Both the position numbers and the translations under genes were made by a program. A DNA stretch of 64,000 nt from Unio delphinus (Eukaryota; Mollusca; Bivalvia; Unionida; Unionidae): positions 15,190,001-15,254,000 of the forward strand of contig JAQISU010000179.1 of the NCBI GenBank assembly GCA_029339505.1, written 5' to 3'. Shown in pieces: positions 25,769-35,010 of the stretch. The notes under the pieces are model-generated. The model saw only the letters and a program-made list of their open reading frames with translations, did not search any database and was not told the origin of the DNA. How positions within the stretch are numbered: position 1 is the stretch's first letter; each line of letters begins with the position of its first letter.

Positions 25769-27325
25769 TAAATTTCAATATCACTTTAAAGTCAAGATAG
25801 AAAGAAAAAAATAAATCCCACAAAAAAATCAACATTAATGGGAAACAAACCCTACAATGCGTCTTGCTTGAATGAGGGAGTTCTCTCCTATATGCCACCA
25901 TGTCGCGCAATCCAGCGATACCACTGCACTACTACTAAACTAGTCTTAACAAAAACCGACCCCCAACAAAACAAAAACAACACCCCCATAACAACAACAA
26001 CAACATCAACAACAACACAAATGTATGAAGCTCGCAGTCTGCTCCGTCTCCTTTTCTTTTTCATTCTGTTTTGATAGTAAATGGCGTTTTCTTGTAGTGA
26101 TGGTGTTGTTGTAGTGGCGGTAATGGTGGTTTTAAGAAGACTGTTATTTTGGAGAGCTCAATGGTGTACGAAGCCATTCTAATGGATACATAACACACCA
26201 GGGATACTTACTGTATAAAATCAGTTCAAAGTGCAACCAACACGGACCCAGAACTGCGGGCGCTTTATGCGACGGTAAATCAAGGCCTCTGTTATTTGCT
26301 CTACTGTTCAGATTCGCAAACTGTACATACCCAGATCTGCCGGCGCAGGAGCAACTTGTTCAAGCAGATTATACTTTCCTTGTCCATAAATATAAACTGA
26401 GTGCCGTTTTCTTAAGCAGTGGTCAACATATGTTGTTAATATACGTACATGTTTTCCGCCTGGGATTATGTGAAAGTGAGATTTCACACCGCCTGGGATT
26501 ATGTGTGAGCGAGATTTCACACATAGGAAAAGCAGTGGAGGGAAATATCATGAACGTGGAAGGGTCTGCAATCCCTGACAACAAGCTGTGAAAGGAGAGC
26601 TGTTGTGACTTGCATTTTGTTTCTTTAAGATTTTTCAGATTCAATGAAAATACGTTGCTAAAGATCTATGCAGATAAAAGGGGAATTTGCTGAAAACAAT
26701 TAGTACCGATATTTTTTCTTATAAACTAAATATATTTAAAAAGTGAAACTTGTCCTAATACTTTTACGCGCATAACTGAAGCACGGTGCATTTATAATAA
26801 TTTGTATTATGTATTTACGCAGTGTACTGCACATTTTCTGTAAACATCATGATTCTAAATATCTGTACAAAGGATTTGGAATGAAATACGCATTTTTCTG
26901 TATTTGTGCATTCGTGTGTGTGTGCGGTGACATGACGTCGTTTATTCAACGAGGCTCCAAGAGGTTATTTCCAGATTTTCTGATATTTTCGCAATTTTTA
27001 TACGACTAGAACAGAATAAATGAAAATGTAAAATAAATAGTGCTGACAGCATCTTTGAAAATAGTTTTTCTTCACTAATGGAGGTTACACAGATGTGAAG
27101 CTTTAAACCATGCACTTTTAAATCCAATATAAAAATAACTACTATTAGACAAGATTGGAAGTAAAACTAGTATACAAAGGATGGAACATTTAAAACAAAA
27201 ACGAAATATGAAATATGACATCGACGAGTATAATAGCATTTACTTACTGGCTTAATGTTAGTATTGGAATATTTAAAGAAATGTCAAGTCAAAGCACTCA
27301 TTTACATAATGGCAGATGTGTCCTC
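25765..27325. other. Intergenic
   Basis: Contains an (AAC)n-like stretch (25960-26015) and a 29-bp near-repeat around CGCCTGGGATTATGTG (26458 and 26490). No gene is recognised. Confidence 0.45.
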
Positions 27326-27329
27326 AGTT

Positions 27330-27450
27330 GCAAGGCGATCGTTTATTCGGTACTGTTGGCTGGCAAGTTATATCGGTATAAAGGGAAATGAACGGACAGG
27401 AAACGCAGCCAAATCTAACCTCCGTACACCGAATGTAAGATACCATATAT
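27330..27450 (+). mobile_element. LINE RNase H fragment
   Basis: A short frame reads IGIKGNERTGNAAKSNL. This matches the H-x-GI.GNE.AD.AAK motif of RNase H domains at the end of Jockey-like LINE ORF2 proteins. Only about 40 codons remain. Confidence 0.5.
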
Positions 27451-27501
27451 TGATTTACGATTTTATGTAAATCAGCATGCTTGTCACACCCCCACACAAA
27501 C

Positions 27502-27572
27502 CACATACATACATACATACATACATACATACATACATACATACATACATACATACATACATACATACATAC
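27502..27572. repeat. (ACAT)n microsatellite
   Basis: About 17 perfect ACAT units. Confidence 0.95.
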
Positions 27573-27574
27573 AC

Positions 27575-29550
27575 TTCTGCCAGTCAGATGTGCTTTCTTC
27601 TATCTAATATGGATTTCGGCAACATTTACATCAAAATGTCAGAAAGAACTTCCGGAATGAATGTGTTTCGTGACGCGGAGCGATAATTTTAATCTGGCTA
27701 TCAGTTGATATTTACTTTGTTATATTAATTGCGCTCTATATTTATAATATAAAGTTGGTAATACTTCATATACCACTTTATCTTTAATCTTTGAATTATA
27801 ACTATGTTTCATTTGAATAACATGCATCCATTCATCTGTGCGTGTAACATTATCATCCATTATCAACACTTTACCTGCTGTATTCTAACATGTCTTGTTC
27901 CATTACAATAATATTTTTAATATTACTTTATTTTAACTCCATTGCTTGCCTCTACTTTTTTTTTGCTCGATAATGTCTCAAGTGACTGGGGATAGCTTCG
28001 TAAATTGTCCTCTTAACTAAAGGCTACGGTGTGATATTTTTTCCTGAAAATAATGCTTAATAATTATAGAGGTGGATATATTTTTAATTAAGTGTTTCGG
28101 ACTTGTGATGTTCTTGAAATTGATAAGAGGCATATACACCTTCCACTTTACTTCGCAGCATATAGACAGTGAAATACCAACTGTCGCCTAGGAAGAAAAG
28201 CTAGCCATCCATAACAGTAGACCTTATCTCAGACTTTGTCTGGATGTCAAATATTTTGAATTATATCAAACGTTATAACCCAAAGTGTTTTTCAGAATTA
28301 TCACCTAGGAAAAGGTGAAGTCAGAAATGACCTTTAGACGTGAGAAATCCCGGTATATATTCGGAGTCCCTTGACTTAAACTGATACAAATTCCCATTGA
28401 AATGTCGAGTCAATGGAATAATATTCTTATGCTTTATTTTAAGATAGCTACCTAAAAAGATGGACATGTTTGTGGCTATTATTATTTGTTAGGTGGATGC
28501 GTCAATAAATTTGTGCATGAAAACTAAGCACCCCTCAATGAGAAGTACTGGTGCATTAAGCTTGAAGTATACACCGATGTGTTACGGATACATTTGACAC
28601 ATTTTGCAGTTAAAAAAAATAAGCGACATCAAATCCAGGCACGGTAAATATATAGAGGGCGAGAGGTTAATTTATGGGGCTATTTTGATAGTAGAAATGT
28701 CCAAATATAGCACATCATTTCACAACAGAGTAATTTCCCTTTCCCATCTCATGACATTGCCGATAGCGAACTAACAGGTATGACTTTTCAGAAGGGAACA
28801 GAAGGTCTGTAATTACTTGTAATCTAATATTTTCGTTCTTTCTGAACATATTTTGAAGACTATCGCTGTACACTCATTTGATAATATTGTCGCCCTACAT
28901 TAGGCATATAACTGTGTAACATAATTGTCGTGTGTCGTGCTTCTAGTTCACTAGCTAGGGAAAGGGGTACGCTGAAAATTGAAATAAGCGGGTCGTACGT
29001 TTTGATCTAGCTAGTTCCAATTTGTTCGAGTGTCGAGTCATTATGACGTCAGCTTGTTTTAAATATCAAAATTTCACGTATAGATTGAACAAAGCTTTGT
29101 TTGAAAAAATATTGTAATTGATAGATAATTTAATTGACATTGGTCTAAAAACACAACACGAAGGTGAATGGCAAACCTTTAAACGTTTGAAATCGTGTAA
29201 ATGGGTATCATAAACACTAAGGCAGCACGCTTTCATCTACGTGAATATTAACTATGGATTAAAAATTAAGATATATTTATAATCAATCAGAATTTAGAAA
29301 ATAAATAATTCGAAGTTTTTGATGATAAATGGTTCTTAAATATCCAGGTTTAGAACGAGTTAATGCAAAGGTCGCAGGCCCGATACTCAGCCACGCCAAC
29401 GATGGTCTGCTACTACTGTTTCAAAAGGCAATGGCTACCATTTCCTTGGCGTGATAGAGCAACTTTAAGCGGAAAGTGTCGGAGTAATTGTTTACTTTCG
29501 TTGTACGAATTCCAGTTCAGGTTTGACCTAGACAGAAGAAGGGCGAGCGT
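27575..29550. other. Intergenic, nothing recognised
   Basis: AT-rich, no long open frame and no repeat family recognised. Confidence 0.45.
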
Positions 29551-29551
29551 G

Positions 29552-29807
29552 GTTGTTGTTGTTGCTGCTGTTGTAGTGTTTAACGCCGTTTTTCAGCACA
29601 CGATAGGCTATACATGGTGGCCAATATTAATGGTGGAGGAAGAACCCGGGAAAACCCCCGGAAAGAGAACCGACCCACGAGAAGCTACTGGCAAGCTTCT
29701 CACATACGTACATTGGCCCAATCTGAAACTTGAACCCACAAGACATGTGAGATGGCAGTGATCCGTAACGGAAAAGCACTATAGACCACTCAGCCCCTTG
29801 GGGCCCC
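29552..29807 (-). mobile_element. tRNA-derived SINE, copy 3
   Basis: Best preserved copy of the family at 144-386: tRNA-like head at about 29725-29807, body with CGGGGGTTTTCCCGGGTT (minus strand), CAA-rich tail at 29552-29575. Confidence 0.8.
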
Positions 29808-29809
29808 TT

Positions 29810-30747
29810 GCGATCATGGTTAATAAAGTTTATATTGTAGTGTATTAGTGAATGAGTTAATGTTTTCTGGAAGCAGAATTTAATTGAAGCCAAAAATGAC
29901 ATTGATTGGAATCCTCGATGTCATATTTTGTTCATACAGTCTGTTGAAACGAAGTTATTTTGGACTGCTAAAAATGTCATAAATTTAAAAAAGAATCAAT
30001 ATTTATGTTGCCGTGCATGCTTTCTTTTTAAGCATTCAATGCGAACAAGATAGTGGGTTCAAATGCGAAACTCGGCGCTCTCAATGAGCGCCCAGTTTAA
30101 GAAGCAGATTATACTTCAATTTTAAGACGTAATTAAACATGTTTGGCAGGTCAGATTTCATCCAGAGAATGGCAAATTAAAATGCGAGTGCATGTATCCG
30201 AAAGTTGGTTGTCAGAGGTGGGACAAGGCAATTTACCGAATGTCTGCATATTTGCTTGTTCACGCGCAGGATTTAAACTGATGCGGAATAAATTTGACAT
30301 AGAAAAAGGATACAATTACTAGCTACACTGATTGAAAAGTTTATTTAAGGTGGTATGATATAAAACTATTTCCAGTTCTTGGCAGTGTTAACTACAAAGA
30401 CTGAACATCAAATAGATCATATACGTGACAGAAAATGAATTTTCATGAACAGCTGTGACGTGGAACTGAAGTCAGCATGCAAACGCGTCTGCAAACATGA
30501 ATTTTCTTTGTGCAATTCTTTTTGATTTTTAATGATTTAGAGACGTGAACAAGTCGATGTATAACTATCCACCTGTATTTGACTTTATGCCTCGTACACT
30601 AAGAGTTGATAATTGGAACAGGTTGGTCTATCTCACGCTCAAGCTGGGGTGGAATGAGATAAATGTCATTTTAAAATGCACTAAGAATGTGTCCTAAACA
30701 ATTTCATGTTCAGGCACAATAAGTAGGATAAAAGAGGTGCTGTTTAT

Positions 30748-30748
<1 letters not shown>
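29810..30748. other. Intergenic left flank of the virus-like element
   Basis: No gene or repeat recognised. Confidence 0.45.

Positions 30749-30830
<82 letters not shown>
30749..30830. repeat. (AT)n microsatellite abutting the element
   Basis: About 80 bp of AT dinucleotides that ends 4 bases before the target-site duplication of the integrated element. Confidence 0.95.
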
Positions 30831-30832
<2 letters not shown>

Positions 30833-30834
30833 TC

Positions 30835-30840
30835 TCGGTG
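30835..30840. other. Left target-site duplication
   Basis: TCGGTG directly before the left terminus; it matches TCGGTG at 47408-47413 (five bases, CGGTG, lie strictly outside both AG...CT termini). Polintons typically duplicate 6 bp. Confidence 0.75.
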
Positions 30841-31140
30841 AGCAGCAGAGGAGGTGAACAGACCAAGTTTTCTAGGCGTCAATTTAGTAAACTAAGGCTT
30901 CCTTGAAAATACTTTTACAAGTGTCAATTTAGCAAACTGACGCTTCCCGAAATTGCTTATATAGGCGTCGATTTAGCAAACTGAGGCTTTCTCGAAAATG
31001 CTTAATATAAGCCTCCATTCATCAAAATAAAATTAAAAAAAAAAAGACGCCATTTAGTTGACGTTCACCTCCTCGGCTGCTATGAAAATCTTCGATTGGA
31101 AATCCGAAGGATTTCACTAACTAAATATTTGATCAAGTCC
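30841..31140. repeat. Left terminal inverted repeat, 300 bp
   Basis: I find no mismatch to the reverse complement of 47109-47408, including an 11-base A run. Inside it lie three related units of 44-45 bp starting GCGTC/GTGTC at about 30876, 30921 and 30965. The outer 19 bases (30841-30859) recur inverted at 31063-31081. The inner end (31117-31140) contains the inverse of the last eight codons, including the stop, of the ATPase gene, because the right copy overlaps that gene. Confidence 0.93.
31099..31115. repeat. 17-bp palindrome in the left TIR
   Basis: GAAATCC-GAA-GGATTTC, member of the dispersed palindrome family, just after the 3' end of the penton-like gene. Its twin is at 47134-47150. 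Confidence 0.85.
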
Positions 31141-32478
31141 TTAAGATTTCACAAACAAACTAATTTGTAAAACCTCACCTCGTAAATCAATCAGATTATT
31201 AGATTGGTCAGTGAGTTTGAAATTAATTCTCGTTAACAAATTATTATGACATCGCATATAGACTAGATTAGTTGGGTCTTCAATAATTAGAAATCCTGGA
31301 GGAGCCGTTGGTGCAAATGAATATAAAATATATCCTTGCTGAGCTTGATTTGATTGTTCGAGATTTATTTGATAATTTCCTTCGATAACGTCACATACTA
31401 AATTGAGCGCAATCACCGTTGAAATATTCACATTGTTCGGAGCAATATGTCTACCGCCACCTTCTGGATCATTATTATATTTCAGAATATTTGCTGTAGA
31501 ATTCTTCAATTTTTTCCAATTATCGTGGATTCTTTTGAACCCAATATCAATAGCATCGTTAAGTTGTTTCTTTAGTTTATCCGGGTTATATCCAGGGATT
31601 TTAGATGTTTGAATATCCTCTTTTGGGATATTGAATTCTACCGCAAACACTTCTTTATAAATTTCATTCATTAATACTTCTTGAATAATTTTCGTATGAA
31701 ATGTTTCCATATCGTTGATGATTTTGTTACCTGTTTGTACTACACTAATAAACTCGTTTTGGGTGAGAGAGCTGGATTTGATGGATATTAACAATAATGA
31801 AAAATCATTATTCATCGCTGTTAAGTTTTCTTTGATTAGGTGGGTGTAAAATATCATATTATTTTTATTGTCGTATCCTATAAATTTGGGAGAAAAATCT
31901 TGATAACTTTTTATTGGATTATCAGGTTTCATCTTGTCTGTGACATAATCGGATTTCTTAGGTTCGGGTGGAAAATCCTTCGAATTTTCTCGCGAGTTAT
32001 CCGGTGGTAATTCAGGCCATCCTAACACTGATCTTATAGAACTCTGATAAATATCTACAACGTATCCTTCTGTATTTATCTCAATAGCAGATGATAGTGT
32101 TGGTTCATGAACTGTTATAGCGATTTTTGATTCTTTTCCAGTGAGAGATTTTATTCTTCGTTGAAATTCAGCATTGATCTGTTCGATTTGATATGACCCA
32201 GTTGGTATAGAAACAACCTGCCAATCTGGTGTTCCGTCTTCACGATTCTTGTTTGCAAATACCAAGGAATTATTCGGTTGTTGACCACCAAATGCTACCG
32301 ATCTAATATTAGGCCAGCTATGATACACTCGTAGTTTTGCTAGTGCTATCTCGCTCACGGGAACAGGAATTGGAAAATTAACACTAAATTCGGGACGTGT
32401 TGAGGTTATTGATATCGTGCTTGTTTTCACTGGTGTTGTATTTGTTACTATTTGTTGAAGTAGTTCTTGCGACGACAT
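31141..32478 (-). CDS. Penton-like minor capsid protein with a large internal insertion
   Basis: 445 aa. The N-terminal third (residues of about 40-155) has the pattern of Polinton minor capsid (penton) proteins: IALAKLRVYHSWPNI, a PNNSLVF turn and IPTGSYQIEQINAEF. The C-terminus (about 400-445) has RINFKLTDQSNNLIDLRGEV, also typical of that family. The protein would form the vertex of an icosahedral capsid. Residues of about 160-340 look like an insertion of mostly helical, charged sequence, making it longer than usual family members as I know them. The segment ENSKDF (164-169) is encoded by a dispersed palindrome. The start ATG overlaps the 3' end of the upstream two-TM gene by 95 bp. The stop codon sits exactly at the inner edge of the left TIR. 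Function is inferred from family pattern and gene set. Confidence 0.75.
   Translation of the reverse strand: MSSQELLQQIVTNTTPVKTSTISITSTRPEFSVNFPIPVPVSEIALAKLRVYHSWPNIRSVAFGGQQPNNSLVFANKNREDGTPDWQVVSIPTGSYQIEQINAEFQRRIKSLTGKESKIAITVHEPTLSSAIEINTEGYVVDIYQSSIRSVLGWPELPPDNSRENSKDFPPEPKKSDYVTDKMKPDNPIKSYQDFSPKFIGYDNKNNMIFYTHLIKENLTAMNNDFSLLLISIKSSSLTQNEFISVVQTGNKIINDMETFHTKIIQEVLMNEIYKEVFAVEFNIPKEDIQTSKIPGYNPDKLKKQLNDAIDIGFKRIHDNWKKLKNSTANILKYNNDPEGGGRHIAPNNVNISTVIALNLVCDVIEGNYQINLEQSNQAQQGYILYSFAPTAPPGFLIIEDPTNLVYMRCHNNLLTRINFKLTDQSNNLIDLRGEVLQISLFVKS
31971..31989. repeat. Palindrome inside the penton-like gene
   Basis: GAAAATCC-TTC-GAATTTTC, one mismatch in the stem. It reads ENSKDF in the gene's frame, the same frame as in the polymerase and the 373-aa protein. 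Confidence 0.75.
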
Positions 32479-32941
32479 TATTATTATTATTCTGCTCTAA
32501 TTTCAGCATTGTTGATCTATACAATTGAGTCATAGTTGAAAATTCGCTATCTGATATTGTTGTGTCATCCAACGACGATGATATCAACGAGGATAATTGT
32601 GAGTAACTGGTAGATGCAATATGATATTTAATTAAATAATCATGTAGTTTACTCTGGCTACACGATGATAGTTTTTTTGTGATCCCGGTTAATATACCAG
32701 CGATTGTAGCCACTGCGGAAATAGCAATTGGAACTACGACCGGAGCAATCATTGTAACCGAAGATAGTATTATTCCAGCAGCAGTGATTACTCCTGACAC
32801 CGAGTACACGGTGATATCAACTGTGGTTATTCTTCGTTTGTATTTTTTGATTTTTATTTGATATTCTTCACAGAGAGAATTGAGTTTAGTTTGAAATTCT
32901 CTGACTTGATCATAGCGATACTGATTCGATGATGGAGTCAT
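32384..32941 (-). CDS. Two-transmembrane protein, SLATT-like in layout
   Basis: 185 aa. A charged N-terminal helix (about 10-38) is followed by two hydrophobic helices (about 42-62 and 64-88) separated by a short turn, then a polar helical segment (KLHDYLIKYHIASTSYSQLS) and a low-complexity Asn/Ser/Thr tail. This layout resembles SLATT-type two-TM proteins or small viral membrane proteins. The last 95 bp overlap the penton-like gene in another frame. It lies between the penton-like and fibre-like genes, which suggests a virion membrane or host-entry role, but there is no direct evidence. Function unknown. Confidence 0.7.
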   Translation of the reverse strand: MTPSSNQYRYDQVREFQTKLNSLCEEYQIKIKKYKRRITTVDITVYSVSGVITAAGIILSSVTMIAPVVVPIAISAVATIAGILTGITKKLSSCSQSKLHDYLIKYHIASTSYSQLSSLISSSLDDTTISDSEFSTMTQLYRSTMLKLEQNNNNNVVARTTSTNSNKYNTSENKHDINNLNTSRI

Positions 32942-32965
32942 TTTATTTTAAAAGCGTTAGTATTT

Positions 32966-33991
32966 TCAATTTAACTGTTTACTTAAATCCGCTACGAATT
33001 CTACGTACCACGTTACTGAAACCTTGGCTAGATTTTTATCATCATTTGTTATCTTGAATTGTTCAATTGTATCCTTGTCGATTATCGTTGATATCGTATT
33101 ATTGACTCCAGATGAACTACTTGATGATATATTGAATTGAGTCGGTGATACTATTGTTAATCGATAAATACCCTTGACTGCTGCGGTGATATCTAGTTTG
33201 TTATCTGTAGGTGTCCACGTATATGATCCGTGTTGAATCGTGTATACTACGTTGACGATAGATTTATTATGAGGAATTTTTACTTTTTCAACAATGCTTA
33301 TCATCCTCGTTGCATCATCCTTTATTGCGCTGTTGAATGTTTTAAGTTCATCGATGGATTTTTTAATATCGGGAAGTGTTATTTCAATTTTATCAAATGA
33401 GCTCCCAATAAACTTGTCTATGAGGTTTTTACGAAACGTTATAAATAGTTTAGTGTGTTTTTCATATTCGGATTGAAGAGTTGCTAGTTCTAATATAGAA
33501 TCTTTTATTACGGTGAGTTTTGGTGTGGTTACTGGTGGATTTCCAAAAAATTCTAGTATGGGTTTGTCAATTTTGTTAATTGTATTTCTTTGTGTTTCAC
33601 TAAACTGGTCAAATACAATTATATGATCATCATACTTATCATTAAGCGATTTTAATGAATTCACTGTGTTATCATATGTTGCTAATTTATCCGTAATCGT
33701 TGAAACAAGTACACCTGGTTTGAGTTTACCCCCATCAGAAAATAACGCGATAGTATCCTCTGCTGCGTCTCGTTGTTTAACCAAAATATTATTAAGAGAG
33801 ATATTACTACTTTTCAATTTACCCTGACGATCTTGAAATACAACTATTTCACCGGGATCAATATTTGCTAGGTTTAATATTTCGGATATTTCATCTTCGA
33901 TTAGTTTTTTAATATCCTTGTTATCAACGGTTTCAACTCCACTATCAGGTTTCTTCAGCGATGATAAAGGTCGTCCCCAAATATCAATCAT
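32966..33991 (-). CDS. Putative fibre-like or stalk virion protein
   Basis: 341 aa from the ATG at 33991; an upstream TTG at 34018 is in frame but less likely. The N-terminus, MIDIWGRPL, is followed by helical, heptad-rich sequence (about 30-240, many I/L spaced by charged residues) and a Ser-rich, beta-type C-terminal domain (about 250-341, YTIQHGSYTWTPTDNKLDIT and VTWYVEFVADLS). A short anchor, a long stalk and a globular beta domain are the layout of attachment fibres, and the gene lies beside the penton-like gene. I do not recognise a named family; the assignment is inference from layout only. Confidence 0.55.
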   Translation of the reverse strand: MIDIWGRPLSSLKKPDSGVETVDNKDIKKLIEDEISEILNLANIDPGEIVVFQDRQGKLKSSNISLNNILVKQRDAAEDTIALFSDGGKLKPGVLVSTITDKLATYDNTVNSLKSLNDKYDDHIIVFDQFSETQRNTINKIDKPILEFFGNPPVTTPKLTVIKDSILELATLQSEYEKHTKLFITFRKNLIDKFIGSSFDKIEITLPDIKKSIDELKTFNSAIKDDATRMISIVEKVKIPHNKSIVNVVYTIQHGSYTWTPTDNKLDITAAVKGIYRLTIVSPTQFNISSSSSSGVNNTISTIIDKDTIEQFKITNDDKNLAKVSVTWYVEFVADLSKQLN

Positions 33992-34016
33992 TATTATAGA
34001 AATCTTTTTATTATTC

Positions 34017-34063
34017 AAATCCTATGGATTTCTAATCCTATGGATTTCTAATCATATGGATTT
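34017..34063. repeat. Cluster of three palindromes between genes
   Basis: AAATCC-TAT-GGATTT at 34017-34031, AATCC-TAT-GGATT at 34034-34046 and a third copy around AATCATATGGATT at 34050-34062. They sit between the protease stop and the fibre-like gene start. Confidence 0.8.
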
Positions 34064-34482
34064 TCAATCCAATGACCGCTAGCGTTTCTACCGCTAGTAT
34101 ACTCATTTACTACTATATGAGGTGGTTTCGAAAATCTTTTGGATATAGCATCAAGTACATTTAATACTTCATTACCACATATTGGTGGATCAAGCATTGT
34201 TTGTGTTGGTAACGTAGAATACCAAGTCTTCATTGGAAAATCTTTTATATAACGCATAAATTCTTTCGGCGGCGCTAATCCATATGAGTCAAAATAAATA
34301 ATCCCACGTGGATCAATCGCGTATGCAACCCAGTGAGTTCCAGGTCCGGAGCTGTTATCTAAATTAATAATACCGGTTTCAACATCATTTGGTTGTGCCG
34401 GTAACTGATCTCTCATAAAAACCCCTCTGAAATTTTTTATTTTTAATTTTTTAGCGGTATCAATTAAATCAAAATTGGACAT
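34048..34482 (-). CDS. Adenain-like maturation cysteine protease
   Basis: 144 aa from the ATG at 34482 (MSNFDLIDTAKKLKIKNFRG, the usual start of the family). An ATG at 34545 is in frame but would overlap the upstream gene by 43 bp. Catalytic residues expected for clan CE proteases are visible: His50 in GTHWVAY, Asp65 in YFDSYG, Gln94 and Cys102 in PPICGNE. It should cleave capsid and core precursors during virion maturation. Candidate (M/I/L)xGx-G or (M/I/L)xGG-x sites occur in the two basic proteins encoded next to it. The residues after Cys102 (GNEVLNVL) differ from the usual CG-hydrophobic-C pattern. It is shorter than adenovirus protease (about 204 aa). Confidence 0.88.
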   Translation of the reverse strand: MSNFDLIDTAKKLKIKNFRGVFMRDQLPAQPNDVETGIINLDNSSGPGTHWVAYAIDPRGIIYFDSYGLAPPKEFMRYIKDFPMKTWYSTLPTQTMLDPPICGNEVLNVLDAISKRFSKPPHIVVNEYTSGRNASGHWIENPYD

Positions 34483-34502
34483 AGGAATCGCAGATTCCCG
34501 AA

Positions 34503-34964
34503 CTATATCGTTCCTGGAATTCGAAGACCCTTTCCGCTGTACCATGAACTCGGGGTTCCTGGTAGTCTTAGACCCTTTCCTTTTTTTTTATACCCTTTTC
34601 CAGTTGCCTTTTTCAATGCCATTCCTGCTGCGGTACCAATAGCTCCTAATGCTGCTGCCTTCGCTACCGCTGGGGCTGCTGCGGCAATCAACCCTGGAAT
34701 CAACCCTAACAACGGGAATATACCACCAGTCTTTTCCATATTTTTAATCGCACTTGTAGAAAGAGTAACCTGAACTCCCTTTTTTTCTTTCAGCGCTTTA
34801 TTAAAATGATTAACCTGAGTTTTCGTCAGCGATAGTTTATTCCCTCCGCCATTCATTTGATTAGGTTTCAGCGTTATTGTGGTTCCACATTGCTTAGCTG
34901 ATTTGGATTGTAATTTTTTTAGCTGACCAGGTGTCAATGTGACATTGATATTACTATACGACAT
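34503..34964 (-). CDS. Basic membrane-active/core precursor protein (Polinton virion protein, pX-like)
   Basis: 153 aa from the ATG at 34964; an upstream in-frame ATG at 34994 adds 10 residues. Four short repeats with the pattern V/I-T-L-x-x-x-Q (NVTLTPGQL, TITLKPNQM, KLSLTKTQV, QVTLSTSAI) are followed by MEKTGG and a long hydrophobic, Ala/Gly-rich helix (about 81-117). A Lys-rich stretch and two KGLR[LI]PGT repeats end the protein. This is a widespread Polinton/adintovirus virion protein type, likely membrane-active or DNA-associated. The site M37-N-G-G-G fits the adenain consensus (M/I/L)xGG-x. TATA lies immediately upstream of the ATG. It is placed between the capsid and protease genes. 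Confidence 0.8.
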   Translation of the reverse strand: MSYSNINVTLTPGQLKKLQSKSAKQCGTTITLKPNQMNGGGNKLSLTKTQVNHFNKALKEKKGVQVTLSTSAIKNMEKTGGIFPLLGLIPGLIAAAAPAVAKAAALGAIGTAAGMALKKATGKGYKKKGKGLRLPGTPSSWYSGKGLRIPGTI

Positions 34965-35010
34965 TATACAAAATAGATTGATTCTAAATCGCAAGTGATT
35001 CTAAATTCAA

